A model generated the notes under the pieces. It did not search any database. It had not been told where the DNA came from and saw nothing but the letters and a program-made list of their open reading frames with translations. A stretch of 64,000 nucleotides of DNA from Thermoleophilaceae bacterium (GTDB lineage: Bacteria > Actinomycetota > Thermoleophilia > Solirubrobacterales > Thermoleophilaceae): assembly GCA_040901445.1 (NCBI GenBank), contig JBBDYQ010000020.1, forward strand, positions 46,956-110,955, in the 5' to 3' direction. The position numbers and the translations under genes were made by a program. Below, in pieces: positions 1 to 7,275 of the stretch (the first letter of the stretch is position 1; every line of letters begins with the position of its first letter).

Positions 1-354
1 CTTGTGGGCGCGTCCGAGAAGCGCAACGGCCACGACCCGGGCGACGACCACGAGCTCGAGCAGTTCGTGGACGTGCACGCGTTCAGCCCGCGCGACCTCG
101 CCGGCTTCGCCCGCGCCGCCGGCTTTCGCGACGTGCGCGTGCGGGGAGAGGAGCTGGCGGCCAACTGGTTCGGCTGGTTCAACCGCACCTGCGAGGCCAC
201 CGCCGAGCCGGAGGAGGTGCCCTGGGCCTGGCGCCAGTACGCCTACCGCGGCTACCTGGCCCTCCAGGCCGTCGATCGTGCACTGCTCGAGCCGCGCCTG
301 CCGGCCGCGCTGTTCTACAACCTGCTCGTCAGCGCCCGCGCCCCCGACTGCTGA
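1..354 (+). CDS. C-terminal part of a class I SAM-dependent methyltransferase (gene truncated by window edge)
   Basis: An open frame runs from base 1 to a TGA at 352-354, so only the last ~117 residues are visible. The segment from about residue 20 (FSPRDLAGFARAAGFRDVRV) followed by GEELAANWFGW and the closing strand LLVSARAP is the usual tail of class I SAM-dependent methyltransferases. The SAM-binding glycine motif would lie upstream of the window, so neither cofactor binding nor substrate can be verified. The GTG at position 4 is in frame but is probably internal. The next gene is convergent and starts ~80 bp away. Confidence 0.55.
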   Translation, partial: LVGASEKRNGHDPGDDHELEQFVDVHAFSPRDLAGFARAAGFRDVRVRGEELAANWFGWFNRTCEATAEPEEVPWAWRQYAYRGYLALQAVDRALLEPRLPAALFYNLLVSARAPDC

Positions 355-431
355 ACCTCCCCGCGCGGATGCGCGCTCAGGCCTTCTCGGAGGGCGCGGC
401 CTGTGCCCGCCCGGGCCAGCTCCTCGCGAGC

Positions 432-944
432 CTACTCTCGCGCCAGCCGTCCGATCGCGATGTACTCCGCAACGTCGGCCTTGTCCCTCACGCGACCGGC
501 TGCGCGCTTCATCGCGATGAGGTCGTCGAGCGAGGCCACGGGAATACGGATCTCGTCATACGGCATTTCGACCGCGGCCCGCCGCATGCGCTCGTAGGGT
601 GGCGCCCCCGCCGGCTCGCCGCAGATGTCGAACCGGCCGAGCCGGGTGGCAAACGTGAAGTTCGCGCCCCGCCGCAGCGTCTCGGCGTCGAGCTGGAATG
701 GCAGGTCCGGCGGCACATTCTTCCCGCTGAGCCGGGCCTCGAGGTCGCGCAGGACCCCCGCGAGTCGCTCGAGGTTGGACGAGTCGCGCGCATACGTGAT
801 GTCGAGGTCGTAGGTGGCCCGCGCCGATCCATGCAGCGTGCCCGCGATCCCTCCGATCACAACGAAGTCCACCTCCCGTTCGACAAGCAGCTTCAGGATC
901 TTCTGGGGTCGAAACGACCGGCTGGGTTCAGCCACCGACCGCAC
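432..944 (-). CDS. Nucleotidyltransferase-fold protein, candidate toxin of a toxin-antitoxin pair
   Basis: A 170-residue protein with the minimal nucleotidyltransferase signature: VIGGIAGTLHG around residues 29-39 followed by TYDLDI (D46 and D48 as the metal-binding pair). This is the layout of the AbiEii/DUF6036-like nucleotidyltransferases, which in toxin-antitoxin pairs modify tRNA or other RNAs; the true substrate here is unknown. The GTG start at 944 lies inside the 3' end of the upstream XRE gene (17-bp overlap; an in-frame GTG at 935 would give 8 bp), so the two are translationally coupled. It could also be a lone nucleotidyltransferase with a regulatory partner. Confidence 0.75.
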   Translation of the reverse strand: MRSVAEPSRSFRPQKILKLLVEREVDFVVIGGIAGTLHGSARATYDLDITYARDSSNLERLAGVLRDLEARLSGKNVPPDLPFQLDAETLRRGANFTFATRLGRFDICGEPAGAPPYERMRRAAVEMPYDEIRIPVASLDDLIAMKRAAGRVRDKADVAEYIAIGRLARE

Positions 945-1248
945 CTCGTCGTGAGCTCAGGACGAAGTTCGCGAACTCCACGGCGTCGTCCAGCCGCGCG
1001 GCAGGCGTGCGGGCAAGGCTCTGTCGGATCAGGTCCTCGTCGAGGTCCCAGTCGCGCGGGCGTGCGTCGATGATGCCCTTCTCGCCCATCACCGCCAACA
1101 GGGCCTCCATCGTCTGGAAGGTGGGTGAGACCCGTCCGCTCTCGATCCGCGAGATGGCGGCTTGGCTGGTCCTGGCCCTCCGGGCGAGCTGTTCCTGCGA
1201 GAGGCGGTTCCGCGTCCTGACATCACGGAGGAGCGTTCCAGGAAGCAT
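928..1248 (-). CDS. XRE-family HTH regulator, candidate antitoxin
   Basis: A 106-residue protein whose first ~60 residues form a Cro/CI-type helix-turn-helix (LSQEQLARRARTSQAAISRI, then ESGRVSPTFQTMEALL). The C-terminal half is short, acidic and probably contacts the partner. It is the first gene of a two-gene unit with the overlapping nucleotidyltransferase. There is no Shine-Dalgarno in front of ATG 1248; instead a perfect palindrome with an embedded -10-like TATGAT sits 8 bp upstream, which suggests a near-leaderless, autoregulated message. The assignment as antitoxin rests on this arrangement, not on any test. Confidence 0.8.
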   Translation of the reverse strand: MLPGTLLRDVRTRNRLSQEQLARRARTSQAAISRIESGRVSPTFQTMEALLAVMGEKGIIDARPRDWDLDEDLIRQSLARTPAARLDDAVEFANFVLSSRRGAVGG

Positions 1249-1254
1249 TTGCTC

Positions 1255-1270
1255 ATATCATAAGTGATAT
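1255..1270 (-). promoter_or_regulatory. Palindromic operator and -10 element of the XRE/nucleotidyltransferase pair
   Basis: ATATCA-TAAG-TGATAT is a perfect 6-bp inverted repeat, conspicuously AT-rich for this DNA, ending 7 bp before the XRE start codon. Read on the minus strand it contains TATGAT (1262-1257), a good -10 hexamer 8 bp from the ATG. An XRE protein binding here would block its own promoter. The divergent Lon-domain gene has its own -10 at 1285-1290. Confidence 0.65.
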
Positions 1271-1284
1271 CGGGCATGCCTCGG

Positions 1285-1290
1285 TAGCCT
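1285..1290 (+). promoter_or_regulatory. -10 element TAGCCT of the Lon-N-domain gene
   Basis: TAGCCT lies 7 bp before ATG 1298 with no Shine-Dalgarno between them, fitting the TANNNT leaderless pattern repeated through this window. No clear -35 hexamer is seen. Confidence 0.5.
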
Positions 1291-1297
1291 TGCCTCG

Positions 1298-1918
1298 ATG
1301 GCCGACGTCCTCGAGCGCTTCCCTCTCTTCCCGCTCGGCATCGTCTGCCTTCCCACCGAGGTGCTGCCGCTCCACATCTTCGAGGAGCGCTACAAGACGA
1401 TGATCGGGGAGTGCCTGGAGGAGGAGCGGCCGTTCGGGATCCTCTGGCTCGCCGACGCCGGGCTGCGCGAGATCGGCTGCACCGTGGAGGTCACTGAGGT
1501 GCTCGAGGAGATGGAGGACGGGCGGCTCAACATCCTGGTCCGGGGCGGCCGGCCGTTCAGGCTGCTGCGGCGGATCGAAGACCTCCCCTACCCGGCCGGC
1601 GACGTCGAGCTGCTGCCCGACGAGGCGCCGGCCATCGACGAGCCGGCCGGCGCGGCCGCGCGCGAGCGCTACGCGACCCTGCTGGAGCGCGCCACCGACA
1701 CACGCCCGGACGAGGACGACCTGAGCGGCCTCAACGCCTACGAGATGGCCGCCACCGTGGACTTCGGCCACAAGGCCAAGCAGGAGCTGCTCGAGCTGCG
1801 CTCCGAGGACGAGCGGCTGCGGGCCCTCGCCGACCTCTTCGACGTCGCCATGAAGCGGATCGAGTACGCCGAGCGCACGAGCGAACGAGCGCGCACCAAC
1901 GGGCACGTGCGGCGCTAG
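1298..1918 (+). CDS. LON peptidase N-terminal (substrate-binding) domain protein
   Basis: A 206-residue stand-alone version of the Lon protease N-domain. The start FPLFPLGIVCLPTEVLPLHI followed by FEERYKTMI is the family hallmark; residues ~1-110 form the PUA-like beta fold and the remainder a helical bundle. It has no AAA+ or serine-lysine protease domain, so it is not a protease; stand-alone copies are thought to recognise proteins or act as adaptors, function unproven. The ATG at 1298 is immediately behind a TAGCCT -10, suggesting leaderless translation. It stands alone, divergent from the XRE/nucleotidyltransferase unit. Confidence 0.85.
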   Translation: MADVLERFPLFPLGIVCLPTEVLPLHIFEERYKTMIGECLEEERPFGILWLADAGLREIGCTVEVTEVLEEMEDGRLNILVRGGRPFRLLRRIEDLPYPAGDVELLPDEAPAIDEPAGAAARERYATLLERATDTRPDEDDLSGLNAYEMAATVDFGHKAKQELLELRSEDERLRALADLFDVAMKRIEYAERTSERARTNGHVRR

Positions 1919-2009
1919 GAAAGGGTTTAGGCCCCACCGGCCCGCGGGCATAGTCCGTTGCGGTTTCCGGTCCGGCGTCGTGCCGGGCCCCAGACGACGG
2001 GAGGTAGGG

Positions 2010-3269
2010 ATGCGCAGTCATCGCATCCTCGTCGCGGCGTGCTGTGCGCTCGCGACGACGCTCGCCATGGCGGCGAGCAGCTCGGCGGCTCCGTACGCGG
2101 ACGGCCAGGTGATCGTGAAGTACCACTCCGGCACGACCACCGCCGAGCGGCTGGCGCTGTTCGAGAACACAGGAGTGGTTCGCACGCTGGGCGACGTGGC
2201 CGGCGTGGGGGCCAAGGTCGTGCAGGTCACGGGCGACGCCGCGGCGGTCGCGGCGCGACTCGAGCGCAGCGCGCACGTGGCGTACGCGGAGCCGAACTAC
2301 ATCCTGCGGGCGACCGCCACGCCGAACGATCCGCTCTTCAACCAGATGTACGGCCTGCACAACACGGGTCAGACGGGCGGCAGCGCGGACGCCGACATCG
2401 ACGCCCCCGAGGGCTGGGACGGCCTGGGCGGGTTCTCGTCCACCGGCGGAGCACGGGTGGCGATCGTGGACACCGGGATCCAGCGCAACCATCCCGACCT
2501 GGTGGGCAAGGTGGCCAACGCGGACTGCGCGCAGTCCCGCGGCTTCCTGATCTTCCCCGGTCGGATCAGGGTGGGCAGCTGTACCGACGACAACGGGCAC
2601 GGCACCCACGTGGCCGGCACGATCTCGGCGAACACGAACAACGGCCAGGGCGTGGCCGGCGTGTCGTACAACTCGCCGCTGATCATCTGCCGGGCGCTGG
2701 GCGGCCCGCTCGGATCGGGCACCACCGCCGACGTGGCCAACTGCATCAACTGGTCGGCCTCGCGCGGCGCCAAGGTGATCTCGATGAGCCTCGGCGGAGG
2801 CAACTCCACGACGCTGCAGAACGCCGTGCGCAACGCCTGGAGCAACGGCAACGGAGCCCTGCTCGTGGCGGCCGCCGGCAACGACGGCGACTCCACGGTG
2901 AACTACCCGGCGGGCTACGCCGAGGTGGTCTCGGTGGCGGCCACCGACGACGACGACGCGCGGGCGAGCTTCTCGAACGCGAACGCGGACGTCGAGGTGG
3001 CGGCGCCCGGCGTGGACATCCTCTCCACCTACACCGGCAGCGGCTACACCGAGCTGTCCGGCACGTCGATGGCCACCCCGCACGCCTCCGGCGTGGCGGC
3101 GGTCATCTCCACCCTGAACCCGGGGGCGAATGCGGCCACGCTGCGCTCCCGGCTTACGGCCGCAGTGGACGATCTCGGCCCCACGGGGCGCGACCCGAGC
3201 TTCGGCTTCGGGCGCGTGAACCTGTGCGAGGCGGCCGGGGGGTCCTGCGCCTACACAGGCGGCGGCTGA
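2010..3269 (+). CDS. Secreted subtilisin-like serine protease (S8 family)
   Basis: A 419-residue extracellular protease. The start at ATG 2010 is chosen because GGGAGG lies just upstream and the protein then begins with a signal peptide (MRSHRILVAACCALATTLAM, cleavage near ASSSAAP); an in-frame GTG at 1980 would add ten non-signal residues. An inhibitor-I9-like propeptide (~30-100) precedes the peptidase domain. Catalytic residues are all present: D154 in VAIVDTG, H197 in NGHGTHVAGT, N291 in AAAGND and S353 in SGTSMATP. A CATAGT -10 at 1949-1954 would give a ~50-nt leader. Likely a thermitase/fervidolysin-type general protease; substrate unknown. Confidence 0.93.
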   Translation: MRSHRILVAACCALATTLAMAASSSAAPYADGQVIVKYHSGTTTAERLALFENTGVVRTLGDVAGVGAKVVQVTGDAAAVAARLERSAHVAYAEPNYILRATATPNDPLFNQMYGLHNTGQTGGSADADIDAPEGWDGLGGFSSTGGARVAIVDTGIQRNHPDLVGKVANADCAQSRGFLIFPGRIRVGSCTDDNGHGTHVAGTISANTNNGQGVAGVSYNSPLIICRALGGPLGSGTTADVANCINWSASRGAKVISMSLGGGNSTTLQNAVRNAWSNGNGALLVAAAGNDGDSTVNYPAGYAEVVSVAATDDDDARASFSNANADVEVAAPGVDILSTYTGSGYTELSGTSMATPHASGVAAVISTLNPGANAATLRSRLTAAVDDLGPTGRDPSFGFGRVNLCEAAGGSCAYTGGG

Positions 3270-3303
3270 CCGAACTGGTCCAGGCGCGTACCCACGCCCG
3301 AGG

Positions 3304-3329
3304 GGGGCCCCGTCTCTGCACGGGGCCCC
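3304..3329 (+). terminator. GC-rich hairpin after the subtilase gene, between convergent genes
   Basis: GGGGCCCCGT (3304-3313) and ACGGGGCCCC (3320-3329) form a perfect 10-bp stem with a 6-nt loop, 34 bp after the subtilase stop and just before the stop of the convergent lipoprotein gene. No T-run follows on either side, so termination is inferred from position and stability. Confidence 0.6.
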
Positions 3330-3343
3330 TCGTCGTAGAGGGG

Positions 3344-3727
3344 TCAGCAGAGCTCGCGGCCGAGCTGCAGCGCCAGCAGCTCGAGCCGGGGGAGCAGCTC
3401 CGGCTTGGGCTCGGTCCCCTCGCTCCAGCGCAGCGCGCCGTCGCGCGCACGCGCCACATACGAGCGGCCCTCGCCCCCGCCGAAGCGCCGCTCCTCCTCG
3501 TCGAGCTCGGTGAGCTCGCGCTCGAGCTCGCGGGCGTCGATCAGCTGCTGGTTGGAGATCGGCTGCAGCTCGCCGCCGTCGCAGCGACCGCGGCCGTCGC
3601 CGGTGACCACGATCGTGCGGTCGGTGCCCTGCGGGCCGCCCGAGACCTCGATCGCGAGCAGGTCGCCGGACTCGCCTCCACAGCCCGCCGCCAGCGCGGC
3701 GAGCAGCACCGGCGCCCAGCGCCTCAT
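3344..3727 (-). CDS. Putative lipoprotein of unknown function
   Basis: A 127-residue protein starting MRRWAPVLLAALAAGC: a very short signal sequence ending in a lipobox-like LAAGC, with Cys16 as the lipidation site. The mature part is acidic and charged, with no domain I recognise. Its ATG overlaps the stop of the DsrE-like gene by 4 bp, so it is translated from the same message; whether the two are functionally related is unclear. Confidence 0.65.
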   Translation of the reverse strand: MRRWAPVLLAALAAGCGGESGDLLAIEVSGGPQGTDRTIVVTGDGRGRCDGGELQPISNQQLIDARELERELTELDEEERRFGGGEGRSYVARARDGALRWSEGTEPKPELLPRLELLALQLGRELC

Positions 3728-4122
3728 ACGGCAACCAGCCGCGCGCCCGCGGTGGCCTTCATGAAGCGCGGCGTGGACATCACCCCGTCCAGGCGGCCCG
3801 TGTCCACGGCCATCGTGTCCACGGACGCCGCGCAGGCGTACAGCTCGAGCGTCTCGAGGTCGTACGCCGTGTCGCGCAGCTCGTCGAGCGAGCGGGCGAA
3901 GGTCTCGCGCCCGTTCAGGGCGAGCCCGGGCGTCTCCTCCGGGGCCATCGCGCGCTGTCGCAGCGCCGGATCGCACAGCAGCGCGAGCCCGCGAAAGGTC
4001 GCGAGGCCGGCGCAGCGCTCGCCCTCGACCGCGGCGGACACGAGCAGCGAGAGGCCCGTGTACAGCCGCTCCGGCTCGCCGCTGGCGAGCACGACGGCGA
4101 GGCTGTAGCCGGGAGCGTTCAC
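3724..4122 (-). CDS. DsrE/DsrF-like small sulfur-relay protein
   Basis: A 132-residue protein starting at GTG 4122 (NAPGYSLAVVLASGEPERLY) with the DsrE/F fold pattern: N-terminal strand SLAVVLASG, helix with TGLSLLVSAAV, strand CAGLATFRGLALL, and a late LELYACAASVD segment whose cysteine occupies the position of the DsrE active-site Cys. The tail (TPRFMKATAGARLVAV) is also typical. Such proteins pass persulfide sulfur. The divergent neighbour is a TusA-type sulfur carrier, which supports the assignment. Only 10 bp separate the two start codons. A longer in-frame extension back to 4239 exists but would overlap tusA and looks non-protein-like. Confidence 0.75.
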   Translation of the reverse strand: MNAPGYSLAVVLASGEPERLYTGLSLLVSAAVEGERCAGLATFRGLALLCDPALRQRAMAPEETPGLALNGRETFARSLDELRDTAYDLETLELYACAASVDTMAVDTGRLDGVMSTPRFMKATAGARLVAV

Positions 4123-4132
4123 AATCGAGCCG

Positions 4133-4351
4133 GTGGAGACCGTAGACGCCCGGGGTCTCACATGCCCCCTCCCGCTGACGATGGCCAAGCGCCGCCTGGC
4201 CGCACTGGCCCCGGGCGCCACCCTCGTGGTGCTGGCCACCGACCCCGAGGCGCCGATCGACTTCGCGGCCTGGGCGGCCGACGAGGGCTACGCGCTCGAG
4301 GAGCGCAGCGCCGAGGGATGGGTGGAGCTGAGGCTGCGCAGGACCGGCTGA
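4133..4351 (+). CDS. tusA: TusA/SirA/YedF-family sulfur carrier protein
   Basis: A 72-residue protein with the family signature DARGLTCPLPLTMAKRRL near its N-terminus; Cys11 in the CPxP motif is the persulfide-carrying residue. Family members carry sulfur for tRNA thiolation, molybdenum cofactor work or sulfur oxidation. The start is GTG 4133. It faces the DsrE-like gene head to head. Its last 64 bp overlap the 3' end of the convergent WS/DGAT gene. Which sulfur pathway it serves cannot be told from the window; moeA is 36 kb away. Confidence 0.88.
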   Translation: METVDARGLTCPLPLTMAKRRLAALAPGATLVVLATDPEAPIDFAAWAADEGYALEERSAEGWVELRLRRTG

Positions 4352-5757
4352 GACGGCCGGGCGGCCACGCGCCACGAGCCTCGCAGCGCGAGCAGCGACG
4401 CACACAGCGCGTCGGGGAGCAGCCCCACGCCGGGGAGAGCGTCCGGGTCCGCGTAGCAGCCGAAGTGGGCATGGTCGCGGTAGGTGAAGATCCCCACCGA
4501 CAGCGCGTGCTCGTCCGACAGCGGCACCACCGGATACGCCTCCGCCAGCTCCGCGCCGAGCATGTAGACCGGCACGCGCGGCCCGGGCACGTTCGAGACC
4601 GTGAGGTTGTACACGCGCGAGCTGCCCGCGATCCGGGCCGCGCGCGTCTTCACCGGCGCCGGCAGGCGCCCGACCGCGCCCAGCACCGCCTCGGTGCCCG
4701 CCGTCCGCCCGCTGCGCTTGAACGCCGCCGTGCGCTCGTGCACGAGCTGGAGCCGCCGCCGCGGGGAGCGCACGTTCACCGGCAGGTCGACGAAGGCGAA
4801 GCTGATGCGGTTGCCGAGCGCGCTGCGCTCCTCGTGGCCGCGGACGCTCACGGGCACCATCGCCTTCAGCGGCTGGGGGATGCGCCCGGCCCGGAGCACG
4901 AGGTCGCGCATCCCCCCGGCCACCACAGCCAGGCAGGCGTCGTTGAGCGTTGCTCCCGGTGCGGCGCGGCGGACGGCGTTCAGTTCCTCGATCGGCGCCC
5001 GGTAGCCCGCCAGCGTCCGGCGCGGGCCGATCGGCACGTTCACGTGCGAGGACGGCGCCGGACGCAGCAGGTCCTCCCCCACCGCCAGCGCCGTGCGGCG
5101 CAGGGTGTCGGCGATGCGCCCGCCGCCCCGCGGGCTCGCCAGCCGCGCGGCCGAGCGGACGTCTCGCAGCGAGTCCGCGGCTCCGTCGGCCAGCGCGTCC
5201 AGTGCCAGCCGCGTGGGGCCGGGCCGGGCCTCCGGCTCCCAGGCCTCGGGCTCAACCGGGACGGCATCCGGCGTGAGGTCGAACAGCAGCAGGCCGAGCT
5301 CGACGGCGGACTTGCCGTCCACCATCGCGTGGTGGAGCTTCACCAGCAGGCCCACGCGGTCGTCGTCGAGCCGCGGCACGAGGTAGACCTGCCAGAGCGG
5401 CCGTGAGCGGTCCAGCGGCACCGAGAGCACGCCGTCGCAGAGCTCGGCGAAGCGCGCCGGGCTCACGCGGTCGCGCGCCCCGGCAAGCGACGTGACGTGG
5501 CGCGCCACCTCGAAGCTCTCGTCGTCCACCCAGTAGGGCTCTCCCAGGCCGAGCGGCGGGAAGGCGAGCCGCTGGCGGAAGCGCGCCAGGTGACGCAGCC
5601 GCGAGTCCACGCTGCGACGCAGCGCCGCCAGTGTGGGCCGACGTCCTGCCGCGGGCGGGTGGAACACGCCGCTCCAGGCCACGTGCATGTGCGCAGTGGG
5701 GGTCTCGAGGCGCAGGAATGATGCGTCGAGTGGCGTGAGGCGGGTGCGGGAGGCCAT
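4288..5757 (-). CDS. Wax ester synthase/acyl-CoA:diacylglycerol acyltransferase (WS/DGAT)
   Basis: A 489-residue bifunctional acyltransferase that joins acyl-CoA to long-chain alcohols or diacylglycerol, making wax esters or triacylglycerol at the membrane and storage droplets. The start ATG 5757 gives MASRTRLTPLDASFLRLETP, the canonical N-terminus. The catalytic HHxxxDG motif is HHAMVDG at 142-148. The later VSNVPGP segment, also typical, is present (TVSNVPGPRVPVYMLGA). It is convergent with tusA (64-bp overlap) and divergent from fabI. Triacylglycerol storage is common in actinobacteria. Confidence 0.93.
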   Translation of the reverse strand: MASRTRLTPLDASFLRLETPTAHMHVAWSGVFHPPAAGRRPTLAALRRSVDSRLRHLARFRQRLAFPPLGLGEPYWVDDESFEVARHVTSLAGARDRVSPARFAELCDGVLSVPLDRSRPLWQVYLVPRLDDDRVGLLVKLHHAMVDGKSAVELGLLLFDLTPDAVPVEPEAWEPEARPGPTRLALDALADGAADSLRDVRSAARLASPRGGGRIADTLRRTALAVGEDLLRPAPSSHVNVPIGPRRTLAGYRAPIEELNAVRRAAPGATLNDACLAVVAGGMRDLVLRAGRIPQPLKAMVPVSVRGHEERSALGNRISFAFVDLPVNVRSPRRRLQLVHERTAAFKRSGRTAGTEAVLGAVGRLPAPVKTRAARIAGSSRVYNLTVSNVPGPRVPVYMLGAELAEAYPVVPLSDEHALSVGIFTYRDHAHFGCYADPDALPGVGLLPDALCASLLALRGSWRVAARPSQPVLRSLSSTHPSALRSSSA

Positions 5758-5890
5758 GGGTGCATGCTCCCCCGCGCGGGCGCGCGCGTCATCGGACCGG
5801 CGGTAGGAAATCCGGCCCGGCGGACTCGACGCTCCGGCCTGCTCCGTCGAGCCGCCGTAACGGTGGCCCGGCTTCGGGATAGGACGGGCG

Positions 5891-6694
5891 ATGCTGCTCG
5901 AAGGCAAGCGCCTGCTCGTGACCGGCGTCCTCACAGAGTCCTCGATCGCCTACGCGGTGGCCGAGGGCGCGCAGCGTGAGGGCGCGGAGGTGGTGCTCAC
6001 CGGCTTCGGGCGCGGGATGTCGATCACCGAGCGCATCGCGCGCCGGCTGCCGGCGGCGCCCGAGGTGCTCGAGCTCGACGTGAACGAGCCGGCGCACATC
6101 GACGCCGTGTGCGCCGCGCTGCGCGACCGCCTCGGCGGCCTCGACGGCGTCCTCCACGCAATCGCCTTCGCACCCGAGGACGCGCTCGGCGGCCGCTTCA
6201 TGGACACCCCGGCCGCCTCCGCCGAGACCGCCTTCCGCACGAGCGCCTACTCGCTCAAGGCGCTCGCCGCGGGGCTGCTGCCGCTGCTGCGCGATGCCGA
6301 GGGGCGCGGCGGGTCGATCGTCGGGCTCGACTTCGACGCCACCGTGGCCTGGCCCGGCTACGACTGGATGGGCGTGGCGAAGGCGGCGCTGGAGTCGGTC
6401 AACCGCTACCTGGCGCGCGATCTCGGCCCGCTGGGCATCCGCTCCAACCTCGTCTCCGCGGGCCCGCTGCGCACGCTGGCGGCCAAGGGCATCCCCGGCT
6501 TCGACCTGCTGGCCGGCGCGTGGGAGCGCCAGGCGCCGCTGGGCTGGGATCCCAAGGATGCCTCAGCGGTCGCCGACGCCTGCCTCTGGCTGCTCTCCGA
6601 CCGCTCACGTGCGATCACCGGCGAGGTGGTGCACGTGGACGGCGGCTATCACGCGCTCGGGGCTCCGCTCGGCGGGCCGCCCGGGAACGAGTAG
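5891..6694 (+). CDS. fabI: Enoyl-[acyl-carrier-protein] reductase, InhA/FabI type
   Basis: A 267-residue SDR-type enoyl-ACP reductase that performs the last NAD(P)H-dependent step of each fatty acid elongation cycle. It matches mycobacterial InhA almost colinearly: MLLEGKRLLVTG start, TGFGR, ELDV, FAPE, and the catalytic Tyr157 and Lys164 in YDWMGVAK (Y158/K165 in InhA). Its 3' end overlaps the convergent tetR by 46 bp, so it is transcribed separately from the fab operon it complements. A TAGGAC element 7 bp before the ATG may be a -10. Confidence 0.95.
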   Translation: MLLEGKRLLVTGVLTESSIAYAVAEGAQREGAEVVLTGFGRGMSITERIARRLPAAPEVLELDVNEPAHIDAVCAALRDRLGGLDGVLHAIAFAPEDALGGRFMDTPAASAETAFRTSAYSLKALAAGLLPLLRDAEGRGGSIVGLDFDATVAWPGYDWMGVAKAALESVNRYLARDLGPLGIRSNLVSAGPLRTLAAKGIPGFDLLAGAWERQAPLGWDPKDASAVADACLWLLSDRSRAITGEVVHVDGGYHALGAPLGGPPGNE

Positions 6695-7275
6695 ACCGCC
6701 CGCCACCACAGCTCCGCCAGCACGCGGATCGACTCCGTGGCGCTGCCGCCCCCGCGCACCACCTCGACGGTGATGTGGCGCTCCACCATCGCGGTCAGCG
6801 CCTGCGCGGACACGCGCGGCGAGATGTCGGCGGGCGCGGCGCCGCGCTCCTGGTCGCGCTGGATGCGGTGCTCGGCCGCCACCACCAGCCGGCGGATGTA
6901 GGGCTCCCACTCCGGCGGCAGGAAGTCCTCCTGCCCGTACAGCCGCGCCGCCAGCAGCAGCAGGTCGGCGTTGCGGTTGACCACCGACACCACGCGCGCG
7001 AGCGCGCTGCGCAGCTCGGCGCGCGGGTCGCCCTCGCCGTCGAAGTAGGGCGAGGCCGCGCTGTAGATGTCGGAGAACGCGCCCTGGATCAGCCGGTCGA
7101 TGACCGCGCGCTTGTTGGTGAAGTAGAAGTAGACCGACGTGCGGCTGACGAAGGCGCGCTTGGCGATTCCGTCGATGGTCACCCGCTCGTAGCCGTCGTG
7201 GGCCAGCGCCTCGCGCGCGGCGGCGAGGATGGCCTGCTCGGTGGCGTTGCGGGACTTCAGGGCGGTGGGGGTCAC
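6649..7275 (-). CDS. TetR-family regulator at the end of the fatty acid operon
   Basis: A 208-residue regulator with an N-terminal TetR helix-turn-helix (VTIDGIAKRAFVSRTSVYFY, residues ~30-60) and a helical ligand domain. GTG start 7275 overlaps the carboxyltransferase stop by 4 bp, so it is the last gene of the fab operon and probably senses an acyl-CoA or acyl-ACP to control it; this is inferred from position. A TGACCG-N5-CGGTCA inverted repeat upstream of fabD is a candidate binding site. It overlaps the 3' end of fabI by 46 bp. Confidence 0.88.
   Translation of the reverse strand: MTPTALKSRNATEQAILAAAREALAHDGYERVTIDGIAKRAFVSRTSVYFYFTNKRAVIDRLIQGAFSDIYSAASPYFDGEGDPRAELRSALARVVSVVNRNADLLLLAARLYGQEDFLPPEWEPYIRRLVVAAEHRIQRDQERGAAPADISPRVSAQALTAMVERHITVEVVRGGGSATESIRVLAELWWRAVYSFPGGPPSGAPSA

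Noticed and set aside
1731..3734. Very long open frame opposite the subtilase gene
   Set aside because: It is Arg/Ala/Gly-rich without domain character; the opposite strand encodes a complete protease with all catalytic residues. High GC leaves many such shadow frames, e.g. 369-1073, 4162-5406, 6109-7380, 14141-15841, 39089-41311.
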